From Cohnella silvisoli (GTDB lineage Bacteria > Bacillota > Bacilli > Paenibacillales > Paenibacillaceae), in contig NZ_JAIOAP010000003.1 in the NCBI RefSeq assembly GCF_021190915.1, positions 1 to 64,000 on the forward strand: a DNA stretch of 64,000 nucleotides, written 5' to 3'. Shown here piece by piece: positions 34,217 through 41,573 of this stretch. Every line of letters starts with the position of its first letter. Position 1 is the stretch's first letter. Below the pieces are notes generated by a model. That model did not search any database. It saw only the letters and a list, made by a program, of their open reading frames with translations, and had not been told where the DNA came from. The translations under genes were made by a program, and so were the position numbers.

Positions 34217-34447
34217 GGAAGCGTAAAATCATAATCGATATATAAAAAAGAAGCAGCCAATTATGTAAAGGCTGTTACTGTTCAGGCGGATATTACGAAT
34301 GAGCAATCGGTCTGCGGAATGAGGGATCGGATCGCAGGCTCGCTTGGTCCATGATTATTATGGCGAGCAAATTCTGCAAAATTCTGAGAACCAGGTGAGG
34401 AAGGCTCGTAAAAGCAATTGAAGTAGGCGAATAGGATAGACTTGTAA
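34217..34447. other. Non-coding gap, no clear feature
   Basis: About 230 bp between the oxidoreductase stop and the terminator at 34448. I see no reading frame with a ribosome binding site, no array unit and no clear promoter. Short inverted fragments are present but none is convincing. Confidence 0.5.
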
Positions 34448-34483
34448 ATGCACGCGGAGATCCTATTGCCGCGTGCATTTTTG
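34448..34483 (+). terminator. Rho-independent terminator
   Basis: ATGCACGCGG and CCGCGTGCAT form a perfect 10-bp stem followed by TTTTTGAT. The same ATGCACGC/GCGTGCAT stem is used after the PPDK regulatory gene at 42396, so it is a recurring terminator type in this genome. It also sits at the 3' end of the reverse-strand Uma2 gene. Confidence 0.88.
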
Positions 34484-34516
34484 ATACTTCGACAGCAATA
34501 AATTGACGCGCGAATG

Positions 34517-35113
34517 CTAGTCAAGCATCTCCGGCTGAACTGGCAGGCTTTGAACGATCTCATTCATGCTGAATGAGGCACAGGGAACTGTCTTGGAGTG
34601 GATCGTTTCTTCTCCGGCGTAAACCTCGATCAACTCGTAGCGGTCTCCATCCAGTACGTATTGCTCCAAAGTGAAGTTGGAGAGGTCTATGATCCAGTAT
34701 TCAGGAACGTTGTACTTGGCATAGACGATGCGCTTTTTCACTTTATCCCGTCTGCGTGAATGCTCGGAGGTAATCTCCGCTACAAGATCAGGAGCGCCGT
34801 TAATTCCTCTATTGCTAATGATGGATATTCTGCTGCGATGGATCATAGCGAGATCGGGCTGTCGAACCTCCGTATCGGACAAGATGACATCGATTGGTGA
34901 AGGAACAATAATAAATTCGTCTCGACAACTAGAGTTGAGTTTAAATAACAACTCAGCACACAATGTTTGATGCGTAAATGAAGGAGAAGGGCTCATAAGC
35001 TCCAATACGCCGTCCGAGATCTCATAGCGATTGCCGTCGTCGATCATATTGGCATAAATCTCGTAAGTAACGGATGACTCCTTCATGACCTCATCGAAAG
35101 TCTTCTTTTTCAT
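34517..35113 (-). CDS. Uma2 family (DUF820) restriction-endonuclease-fold protein
   Basis: About 198 residues. The PD-(D/E)XK-like core of the family is visible: RYEISDGVLELMSPSPSFTH, VRQPDLAMIHRSR, GAPDLVAEITSEHSRRRD and KRIVYAKYNVPEYWIIDLS. These contain the Asp, Glu and Lys residues expected for the nuclease fold. The cellular role of the family is unproven. The ATG at 35113 has GGAG at about 9 nt; the ATG at 35119 is too close to it. Directly upstream are a strong terminator hairpin and a consensus promoter on the same strand, which is unusual and suggests attenuation. Confidence 0.85.
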   Translation of the reverse strand: MKKKTFDEVMKESSVTYEIYANMIDDGNRYEISDGVLELMSPSPSFTHQTLCAELLFKLNSSCRDEFIIVPSPIDVILSDTEVRQPDLAMIHRSRISIISNRGINGAPDLVAEITSEHSRRRDKVKKRIVYAKYNVPEYWIIDLSNFTLEQYVLDGDRYELIEVYAGEETIHSKTVPCASFSMNEIVQSLPVQPEMLD

Positions 35114-35131
35114 TCTCATGGTCTCCTTTTC

Positions 35132-35188
35132 AAAAAAAATAGCACCCCGGCAAAGAAACACGTCTTGTGTTTAACTTTGTGAGGTGCT
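35132..35188 (-). terminator. Strong terminator hairpin directly before the Uma2 ribosome binding site
   Basis: On the reverse strand AGCACC (35183-35188) and GGTGCT (35141-35146) close a roughly 48-nt hairpin with further internal pairing (CAAAG/CTTTG, AACAC/GTGTT), followed by a run of eight T. The T-run ends about 5 nt before the GGAG of the Uma2 gene. It could be an attenuator, or the end of a separate short RNA of about 70 nt started by the promoter at 35209-35237. Confidence 0.8.
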
Positions 35189-35208
35189 TCCCCGACTTTA
35201 TTTACTTC

Positions 35209-35237
35209 ATTATGATTGAACGAAGTTGGGCTGTCAA
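35209..35237 (-). promoter_or_regulatory. Consensus sigma-A promoter on the reverse strand
   Basis: TTGACA (35237-35232, reverse strand) and CATAAT (35214-35209) are separated by 17 bp, close to consensus. Start of transcription would be near 35202, only about 14 nt before the terminator hairpin. It would drive the Uma2 gene if the terminator is read through, or a short RNA if not. Confidence 0.7.
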
Positions 35238-35239
35238 AC

Positions 35240-35593
35240 TTTGCGAGTAAGAGCAGGCGGAAGTTTCGGACGGCGATAATCGCGAAAAGAAAGGCAAACA
35301 GGGATCGCTTGGTCAAGTTCGAACCGATAGGTGCGATTACCCAAGAATCCCCCACCTCAGCACAACAACGCAGGTGGCGGGAGTGTTCAATTTCCTCCAT
35401 TCAAGTTATTCGTACCTCGTATTCAACACGGGTTAATAACGAACAGAAAGCAGCTCCTTCCTTATTTATTGGTCGAGCCCATCTTCTGTGTAATTTCGCG
35501 GAGTTATTTATTATAATAAGGGCAACGCAGGGTATCGATCTTTGTCATTCTTTCCGATTTTTTTATACTTTCGCGTTAAGGGAGACGATCCGG
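35240..35593. other. Upstream region of the AraC gene
   Basis: About 350 bp with no supported gene. CCACCT (about 35358) and AGGTGG (about 35372) form a small hairpin. TTATTATAAT near 35508-35517 offers a good -10 for the AraC gene at 35594. The reverse-strand open frame 35116-35400 runs across the promoter and terminator above and is judged non-coding. Confidence 0.45.
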
Positions 35594-36490
35594 ATGGCCT
35601 ACAAACGAGTAACACTTAACGAAGAGATCGTCATTAACCAAATTATTACTTTTCACTACTATGAATTGCCCGGATCCTATGTTACCAAAGGGGAGAAACA
35701 TAATTTTTGGGAGTTTGTCTATGTCGATAAGGGAGAAATAGATGTCCGATCGGACAGCGGTGCATTTTCCGTCAAGCAAGGAGAAATCGTCTTCTATAAA
35801 CCGAATGAATTTCATTCCGGCAATTCGAATGCCAAATTCCCGCCTAATTTGATCATTATTACTTTTGACTGCGACTCGGAAGCTATGAAAACATTCGAGA
35901 ACAGAAGATTCAGCGTAGATGAGCAGGAGAGAAGATTGCTCACGCAATTAGTTAACGAGGGGTATAATGCGCTGACGCCGCGTCTCGATAAACCCTATAA
36001 GAAGGAAATGCATATCAAGAAAAACTCGTTATTCGGAAGCCAGCAGTTGGTCAAGCTGTATTTAGAGACGCTGTTGATTCATTTTGTGCGCAGGTTAAGA
36101 ACAACCGACACTCTCTCCAAGCTGGCGTCCACGATGAATGAAAAGAAGGATTCCGATCTGACCAAGCAGATCATCGAGTTTATGAATCGAACGCTTCACA
36201 AAAGCCTGACTCTCAAAGACATTTACAACAACTTTACGGTGGGCCGTTCGCAGCTTCTGCGGACATTTAAGATGAGTACCGGACATGGGGTCATGGAGTA
36301 CTTTAATCAATTAAAAATCGAAAAGGCCAAAACATTGATCCGCGAGGAGAAATACAATTATACCGAGATTGCCGAAAAGCTTGGATATAGCAGTATTCAT
36401 TATTTTTCGCGTCATTTCAAGCGTTCAACGGGAATGACGCCAACGACCTATGCAAGATCCGTGAAGGCGAGGATCGTAAATCATCGGTAA
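35594..36490 (+). CDS. AraC family transcriptional regulator with cupin sensor domain
   Basis: 298 residues. The N-terminal cupin (about 15-110) has EKHNFWEFVYVDKGEIDV and KQGEIVFYKPNEFH, which bind a small ligand, often a sugar. The C-terminal 100 residues hold two helix-turn-helices (KSLTLKDIYNNFTVGRSQLL; YNYTEIAEKLGYSSIHYFSRHFKRSTG). The ATG follows GGAGACGATCC. It is the nearest free regulator to the importer operon and is the best candidate for the activator of the paired sites at 27602 and 33062. It ends in its own terminator. Confidence 0.9.
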   Translation: MAYKRVTLNEEIVINQIITFHYYELPGSYVTKGEKHNFWEFVYVDKGEIDVRSDSGAFSVKQGEIVFYKPNEFHSGNSNAKFPPNLIIITFDCDSEAMKTFENRRFSVDEQERRLLTQLVNEGYNALTPRLDKPYKKEMHIKKNSLFGSQQLVKLYLETLLIHFVRRLRTTDTLSKLASTMNEKKDSDLTKQIIEFMNRTLHKSLTLKDIYNNFTVGRSQLLRTFKMSTGHGVMEYFNQLKIEKAKTLIREEKYNYTEIAEKLGYSSIHYFSRHFKRSTGMTPTTYARSVKARIVNHR

Positions 36491-36508
36491 TCAAATAGCG
36501 TGAAAAGG

Positions 36509-36550
36509 AGGCTGTCCCTTTGGTCTGAAAAGATCAAAGGGGCAGCTTTT
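36509..36550 (+). terminator. Rho-independent terminator of the AraC gene
   Basis: GGCTGTCCCTTTG and CAAAGGGGCAGC pair almost fully around a short loop and are followed by TTTT. It lies 20 bp after the AraC stop codon. Confidence 0.88.
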
Positions 36551-36579
36551 ACTATGTTTGTTAACGTATAGCGGAGCAG

Positions 36580-36795
36580 GTTGGCGGTGCTCGGCCGGAG
36601 CGAAGGCCAAGAAAGTGCCCTCGCGAAGCGTGTTGGCGGTGTTCAGTCGGAGCGAAGGCCAAGAAAGTGCCCTCGCGGAGCAGGTTGGCGGTGTTCAGTC
36701 GGTGCGAAGGCCAAGAAAGTGCCCTCGCGGAGCAGGTTGGCGATGTTCAGTCGGTGCGAAGGCCAAAAAAGTGCCCTCGCGAATCGAGTCAGCTG
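36580..36795. repeat. Four-unit tandem array, exact 52-bp period (core GGCCAAGAAAGTGCC)
   Basis: The core GGCCAAGAAAGTGCC occurs at 36605, 36657 and 36709, and as GGCCAAAAAAGTGCC at 36761, always 52 bp apart. It is the reverse complement of the 18.2-kb core with one change (GGCACTTTCTTGGCC), and the rest of the unit also matches that array in reverse orientation. It lies between the AraC terminator and the gapB upstream region. Overlapping open frames in three phases here are an artefact of the repeat. Confidence 0.9.
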
Positions 36796-36873
36796 TGCTC
36801 CATCGGTGCGAACTCTATTAGTCGATCGTCACCACCATTTTTAATAAATGAGGGTTTCTTTTTGTCCCAACTT

Positions 36874-36976
36874 TTATTACTCATAAATCAATTTTTAATT
36901 TTAATGTGAGTTATAAATAATCTTTATTAGTTAACTATTGCATTATTTATGACTCATAAATATAATTATGACATAA
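36874..36976 (+). promoter_or_regulatory. AT-rich control region of gapB with candidate CcpN sites
   Basis: ACTCATAAAT occurs at about 36879 and 36952, and a related AGTTATAAAT at about 36909. TATGACATAA (36967-36976) resembles the B. subtilis CcpN consensus TRTGHYATAYW. The ccpN gene is in the same island, and CcpN represses gapB and pckA in B. subtilis, so control of this promoter by CcpN is likely. Exact sites are inferred. Confidence 0.55.
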
Positions 36977-36997
36977 CATATGCGGGAGGATGAGCGA

Positions 36998-38044
36998 GTG
37001 CGAGTCGGTCTTAGTGGAACAGGACGAATAGGCAGGTTATGCATACGTAAAGCCTTGTCGCTAAAGTCGCGAGATTTTGAATTAACGGTCATTAATACGA
37101 CTAGTCCGGTGGAAACGCTGGCACATTTGCTTCAATACGATACAGTTCATGGCAAATGGGATGCGGAAATCGAGGTCGATAAAGGCCAATTAATGATCAA
37201 CGGCAATCGTATATCCATCGTTTCGGAGAAAGATCCAAGCTTAATTCCTTGGCAGGCGCATGGCGTTGAACTCGTCATAGACTCGACGGGAAAATTTAAC
37301 AACCGTCTTGCGATGGAGAAACACCTGTCAGCCGGAGCCCAAAGAGTGCTTATAACAGCACCGGGAAAAGATGTCGATCTGACAATCGTGATGGGGGTTA
37401 ATGAGGATGGATATGATCCGTCGAAGCATCGCCTGCTTTCTGCCGCCTCTTGCACTACGAACTGTTTGGCCCCGGTTCTCAAAATTATGGATCGAGCTTT
37501 CGGGGTAAAACAGGGATGGATGACGGCGGTGCACGCGTATACCAACGACCAGAACCATATGGATAATCCGCATAAGGATTTGCGGCGCGCCCGTTCTTGC
37601 GCGAGTTCCATCATCCCGACTTCTACGGGAGTGAGCAAGTCTTTAATCGATGTTCTTCCGGGACTGGCTCCGCGTATTAAAGGAATTTCCGTGCGCGTTC
37701 CGACCCAAGACGTCTCACTGCTGGATTTGCAGCTCGTTTTAACGAGTCCCGTACAGGCCGCAGATGTAAAAAAAGCTTTTCAAACCGCGATTACTGGAAA
37801 GTTGGGAGCTTACATCGATTATAACGAGCTGCCGTTGGTTTCTTCGGATTATATCGGTAACGATAAATCGGCCGTTGTTGATGGGTTAAGCATTATGACG
37901 CATGAGGATCAGGTGAAAATATTAGCTTGGTATGACAATGAATGGGCTTATGCCAGTCGAGTCATCGATGCCGCTCGCTTGATTGCCGAAGTTGAAAGAC
38001 GGCTTCTCAAAGGGGGAGAACCATGCGTAACCACGACAGCGTGA
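36998..38044 (+). CDS. gapB: Glyceraldehyde-3-phosphate dehydrogenase, gluconeogenic GapB type
   Basis: 348 residues. NAD(P) loop GLSGTGRIGR, catalytic cysteine in SAASCTTNCLAPVLK, HAYTNDQNHMDNPHKDLRRAR and the C-terminal WYDNEWAYASRV. The residue after the second strand, normally Asp in NAD-specific glycolytic enzymes, is in INTTSPVETLAHL, which matches GapB-like NADP-preferring enzymes. GTG at 36998 is preferred because GGGAGGA is 7 nt before it; the ATG at 36980 precedes that site. The next two genes (SR1P-like and pyruvate phosphate dikinase) support a gluconeogenic role. Its last 22 bp overlap the SR1P-like gene. Confidence 0.9.
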   Translation: MRVGLSGTGRIGRLCIRKALSLKSRDFELTVINTTSPVETLAHLLQYDTVHGKWDAEIEVDKGQLMINGNRISIVSEKDPSLIPWQAHGVELVIDSTGKFNNRLAMEKHLSAGAQRVLITAPGKDVDLTIVMGVNEDGYDPSKHRLLSAASCTTNCLAPVLKIMDRAFGVKQGWMTAVHAYTNDQNHMDNPHKDLRRARSCASSIIPTSTGVSKSLIDVLPGLAPRIKGISVRVPTQDVSLLDLQLVLTSPVQAADVKKAFQTAITGKLGAYIDYNELPLVSSDYIGNDKSAVVDGLSIMTHEDQVKILAWYDNEWAYASRVIDAARLIAEVERRLLKGGEPCVTTTA

Positions 38045-38190
38045 ATACGAAGAACGAGTTGGGGATGGTTATTTGCAAAGTATGCAACGAAGTCCTTTAT
38101 ACTTTGCCGACGAATCGCCTGAAAAAGTTTTATGTGGTTTGCCATAAAGAGCAGTGCGTAAGTAAAACCAGAGAGGGCGATATGAAATGA
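38023..38190 (+). CDS. SR1P-like small zinc-ribbon protein (GapA-binding peptide family)
   Basis: 55 residues, too short for most gene finders. The core GMVICKVCNEVLYTL ... FYVVCHKEQC resembles B. subtilis SR1P (from memory GTIVCQDCNEAI ... YGTC), a 39-residue peptide that binds the glyceraldehyde-3-phosphate dehydrogenase GapA and helps RNase J1. Two Cys pairs (CxxC and CxxxxC) could hold zinc. The ATG at 38023 follows AAGGGGGAG inside the end of gapB. The stop overlaps the ppdK start (ATGA at 38187), so all three are coupled. In B. subtilis SR1P is encoded by the dual-function RNA SR1, repressed by CcpN; here it is built into the operon. The similarity is recognised by eye, not by search. 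Confidence 0.75.
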   Translation: MRNHDSVNTKNELGMVICKVCNEVLYTLPTNRLKKFYVVCHKEQCVSKTREGDMK

Positions 38191-40856
38191 CGTTGAAAAT
38201 GGTCTATTCTTTTATCGAAGGAAATGCGAAAATGAAAGCTTTGTTGGGAGGAAAGGGTGCGAATTTAGCGGAAATGACTCGAACGGGTTTGCCGGTTCCT
38301 CCCGGTTTCACCATTACGACCGATGCATGTCATGCTTTCTTTAAAGCAGGCAATCGTATATCCGAAGATCTTCAACAACAAATTCAACTTGGGCTGAAGC
38401 AGCTTGAAAGAGAAAAGGGTCAAATATTCGGCGACCCGTCCCATCCTCTCCTAGTATCCGTTCGATCGGGATCCATAACCTCGATGCCCGGTATGATGGA
38501 TACGATTCTAAATCTCGGATTAAACGATGAGACGGTAAAAGGATTAGTGGCATTAACCAATAATGACCGTTTCGCTTATGACTGTTACCGGCGGTTGATC
38601 CAGATGTTCGGCAGCGTCGTTATGGGTATTGAGGCTTTTAATTTCGAGCGTCTCTTGATTCGTCTGAAAAAAAATCTCGGCGTCGGGCAGGACCAAGAGG
38701 TTACGGCGGATGGTTGGCGACAACTCATTGCCGAATACAAGCTTTGCGTAAAGGCATATTCCGGAGTCGATTTCCCGCAAAATGTGTATGACCAGCTCAA
38801 ATTGGCCGTGGAAGCCGTTTTCAAATCATGGCATAACCATAGGGCGCAAGTATACCGCAAAATCAATCGAATTCCGGATGAACAAGGAACCGCCGTTAAT
38901 GTGCAAAGCATGGTATTCGGCAACATGGGGGACGATTGCGGTACCGGCGTCGTATTTACGAGGAATCCTTCGTCAGGTGAAAATGCTTTGTTCGGCGAAT
39001 ATCTCATCAATGCTCAAGGCGAGGATGTCGTTGCAGGCGTGAGAACCCCGCAAACCATTGAAACGCTGAACGATAAACTGCCTGAAATATATGACCAGCT
39101 TGAGCGAGTGTGCAAGCAATTGGAACAGCATTACAAGGATATGCAGGATATCGAGTTCACGGTTGAAAACGGGAAGCTGTACGTGCTCCAAACGAGAAAT
39201 GGAAAACGCAACGCCCAAGCGGCATTAAAAATGGCCGTCGACCTCGTCTTGGAAGGCGTGATTAGCCGGGAGGACGCTTTGCAAAGAATCGAAGTGTCCC
39301 ATCTCGACCAATTGCTTCATAGGGGAATCGATGAAAGTGCGGTTACTGACGTGTTAGCGGTAGGACTGCCGGCTTCCCCGGGTGCCGCGATCGGTGTCGT
39401 CGCGTTCGATGCGGATACCGCCGAAGAATGGCATAAATCAGGTAAACAGGTGATCCTCGTTCGCTCCGAAACGACACCGGAAGATATTCATGGCGTACTT
39501 GCAGCGGAAGGCGTTCTTACCAGCCGCGGAGGAATGACTAGTCACGCTGCGGTTGTGGCACGGGGAATGGGCAAGCCGTGCGTTTGCGGTTGTGAAGGCG
39601 TGCGCATTGATTTGCAAGCTAGGCGGATGTTCGCAGGTGAACGAATCATAGAGGAGGGAGACTGGATTACTTTGGATGGGGTGAGCGGAAGAGTCATCCG
39701 AGGTGCCGTCCCCTTGAAAGAAGCAACCGTGACGAACGAGCTTCTCCAGATTTTGCAGTGGGCCGATCAAACCCGCAAATTACGAGTTTACGCCAATGCG
39801 GATAATCCCGAAGACGCGGAAATCGCACGCGGCTTTGGAGCGGAGGGAATCGGGTTGTGCCGGACGGAGCATATGTTCTTCGCTCCATCTCGTTTGGCGG
39901 TCATGCAGCGAATGATCATGGCCGACTCCCTGGAAGAACGCAAGGCAGCGTTGGATCAGCTCTTGCCTATGCAGCAATTCGATTTCGAGGGTATTTTTAG
40001 AGCGATGGATGGGCTTCCCGTCACCATTCGGCTGCTCGATCCGCCTTTGCACGAATTCCTGCCCAATGCGAACGAGTTACAACAGAAGCTTCAGAGCACG
40101 GATTCTGAAGAGGAAAAGGCGCAACTGCAGCAAATGATCCGCAAAGTTAATGCCCTGCATGAATCGAATCCGATGCTGGGTCAGAGGGGCTGCAGATTGG
40201 GTATCGTTTATCCGGAAATCTACGATATGCAAATCGAAGCTATTTTCAAGGCCGCGTCTGTGTGCATGGATGAGGGAGTTGCCGTACATCCGGAAATTAT
40301 GATCCCTCTTGTCGGAGATGCGAGCGAGTTGAGAATATTGCGGGAACTCGTCGATGACGTGGCCGAACAAGTGCTCAGCGCTGATAAAAATGGGGAAAAC
40401 AAGTATAAGGTTGGGACGATGATCGAAGTGCCGCGCGCCGCTCTTACAGCTCGGCAAATCGCGGCCCATGCGGACTTTTTCTCGTTCGGGACGAATGATT
40501 TGACGCAAATGACTTTCGGCTACAGCAGGGACGATGCCGAAGGTAAATTTTTATCGCATTATCTGGACAAAAAACTTCTTCCTCATAATCCGTTCCAAGT
40601 GCTAGACTCGGAAGGGGTAGGACAATTAATCGAGCTTGCAGTAACGGCAGGACGCGCTTTGAAGCCGACGTTGAAAACGGGGATTTGCGGAGAGCATGGA
40701 GGGGATAAGGATTCCATCGCTTTCTGCCATCAAACCGGATTGGATTATGTCAGTTGTTCTCCGTATCGGATTCCGATGGCTAGAATAGCCGCCGCCCAAG
40801 CCGCGATCGAACAGAAGAGCCCGGCGGAGAAGCAAACGGAAGCAAAAGCAGTGTGA
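38187..40856 (+). CDS. ppdK: Pyruvate, phosphate dikinase
   Basis: 889 residues, full length. The N-terminal ATP-grasp domain has GKGANLAEMTRTGLPVPPGF. The swivelling phospho-His domain is SRGGMTSHAAVVARG, with His453 as phosphocarrier and Thr451 the expected site of regulatory phosphorylation. The C-terminal PEP/pyruvate barrel has GLCRTEHMFF, GTNDLTQMTFGYSRDD and KTGICGEHGGD (catalytic Cys). It interconverts pyruvate, ATP and phosphate with PEP, AMP and pyrophosphate. In this operon it would make PEP for gluconeogenesis. The PPDK regulatory protein gene at 41574 supports control by threonine phosphorylation. Confidence 0.95.
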   Translation: MTLKMVYSFIEGNAKMKALLGGKGANLAEMTRTGLPVPPGFTITTDACHAFFKAGNRISEDLQQQIQLGLKQLEREKGQIFGDPSHPLLVSVRSGSITSMPGMMDTILNLGLNDETVKGLVALTNNDRFAYDCYRRLIQMFGSVVMGIEAFNFERLLIRLKKNLGVGQDQEVTADGWRQLIAEYKLCVKAYSGVDFPQNVYDQLKLAVEAVFKSWHNHRAQVYRKINRIPDEQGTAVNVQSMVFGNMGDDCGTGVVFTRNPSSGENALFGEYLINAQGEDVVAGVRTPQTIETLNDKLPEIYDQLERVCKQLEQHYKDMQDIEFTVENGKLYVLQTRNGKRNAQAALKMAVDLVLEGVISREDALQRIEVSHLDQLLHRGIDESAVTDVLAVGLPASPGAAIGVVAFDADTAEEWHKSGKQVILVRSETTPEDIHGVLAAEGVLTSRGGMTSHAAVVARGMGKPCVCGCEGVRIDLQARRMFAGERIIEEGDWITLDGVSGRVIRGAVPLKEATVTNELLQILQWADQTRKLRVYANADNPEDAEIARGFGAEGIGLCRTEHMFFAPSRLAVMQRMIMADSLEERKAALDQLLPMQQFDFEGIFRAMDGLPVTIRLLDPPLHEFLPNANELQQKLQSTDSEEEKAQLQQMIRKVNALHESNPMLGQRGCRLGIVYPEIYDMQIEAIFKAASVCMDEGVAVHPEIMIPLVGDASELRILRELVDDVAEQVLSADKNGENKYKVGTMIEVPRAALTARQIAAHADFFSFGTNDLTQMTFGYSRDDAEGKFLSHYLDKKLLPHNPFQVLDSEGVGQLIELAVTAGRALKPTLKTGICGEHGGDKDSIAFCHQTGLDYVSCSPYRIPMARIAAAQAAIEQKSPAEKQTEAKAV

Positions 40857-40937
40857 TCCATCAATCGGATCGGTTACAATGGTGGAAGATGTACAACTCA
40901 ATGGGAGGGGACAACGATCGAACTATCATCCCGCCAA

Positions 40938-41561
40938 TTGGATATCATCGAATTGGTCCAGAAACGCGCTCCGATTACAGGAGAACAAATCGCTGAATTT
41001 CTCGGATTAAGCCGGCCCACCATCCGGTCCGATTTGGTATTGCTTGTGATGTTGGGTTATATCGATGCGAAGCCTAAAGTCGGTTATTTTATCGGTAATA
41101 CCGTGATGAAACAGAATTCCGAGGTTACCCAAATTACGCAGCGACTTGTCCATGAAGTGATGGGTATCCCCGTGGTTCTTCGGGAAACGGCGACCGTAAG
41201 CGATGCGGTCGTCACTCTTTTTCTCGAAAATGTAGGAAGTCTTATCGTCATTGACGCATCCGGCGCGCTGGCTGGTATCGTCTCGCGAAAGGATTTGCTG
41301 AAGGTGACGCTGGGCAACGCCCAGGCTTCTTCCGTTATGCTTAATATGGTGATGACCCGTTATCCCAACATCGTCACGGTATCCCCTGACGACACGGTCC
41401 GCGAGGCGATACGCAAAATGATTTCACACCAAGTGGATGCTTTGCCTGTCGTACACCCTATCGATCCATCGGAAGGTCCGCCCAAAGTAGAAGTGATCGG
41501 CAGAATAACGAAAACAACCATAACGAAGTTGCTGTTCGATGCGACTGCGGGCGATTTATAG
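40938..41561 (+). CDS. ccpN: CcpN-type repressor (helix-turn-helix plus two CBS domains)
   Basis: At least 207 residues. HTH segment PITGEQIAEFLGLSRPTIRSDLVLL and GYIDAKPKVGYF closely match CcpN; the following CBS pair (VSDAVVTLFLENVGSLIVID; VTVSPDDTVREAIRKMISHQVDALPVV) probably senses adenine nucleotides. B. subtilis CcpN represses gapB, pckA and sr1. The only standard in-frame start is TTG at 40938, but it lies 27 nt from the GGAGGGG site and cuts off residues IELSSRQ that match the CcpN N-terminus. Initiation at ACG 40914 or ATC 40917 would restore them. Operon with the PPDK regulator, as ccpN-yqfL in Bacillus. Confidence 0.88.
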   Translation: MDIIELVQKRAPITGEQIAEFLGLSRPTIRSDLVLLVMLGYIDAKPKVGYFIGNTVMKQNSEVTQITQRLVHEVMGIPVVLRETATVSDAVVTLFLENVGSLIVIDASGALAGIVSRKDLLKVTLGNAQASSVMLNMVMTRYPNIVTVSPDDTVREAIRKMISHQVDALPVVHPIDPSEGPPKVEVIGRITKTTITKLLFDATAGDL

Positions 41562-41573
41562 GGGGAATACAGG

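Noticed and set aside
34217..34447. Possible tRNA or small RNA in the gap after 34216
   Set aside because: No cloverleaf, TTCGA arm or promoter could be recognised.
35116..35400. 94-codon reverse-strand open frame upstream of Uma2
   Set aside because: It spans the consensus promoter and terminator hairpin and has no good Shine-Dalgarno; a structured RNA or leader is more plausible.
36558..36909. Three overlapping open frames rich in Lys, Ser, Val and Gly on the + strand
   Set aside because: They run through the 52-bp array; because 52 is not a multiple of 3 each frame reads the same units in shifted phase. No ribosome binding site or homology.
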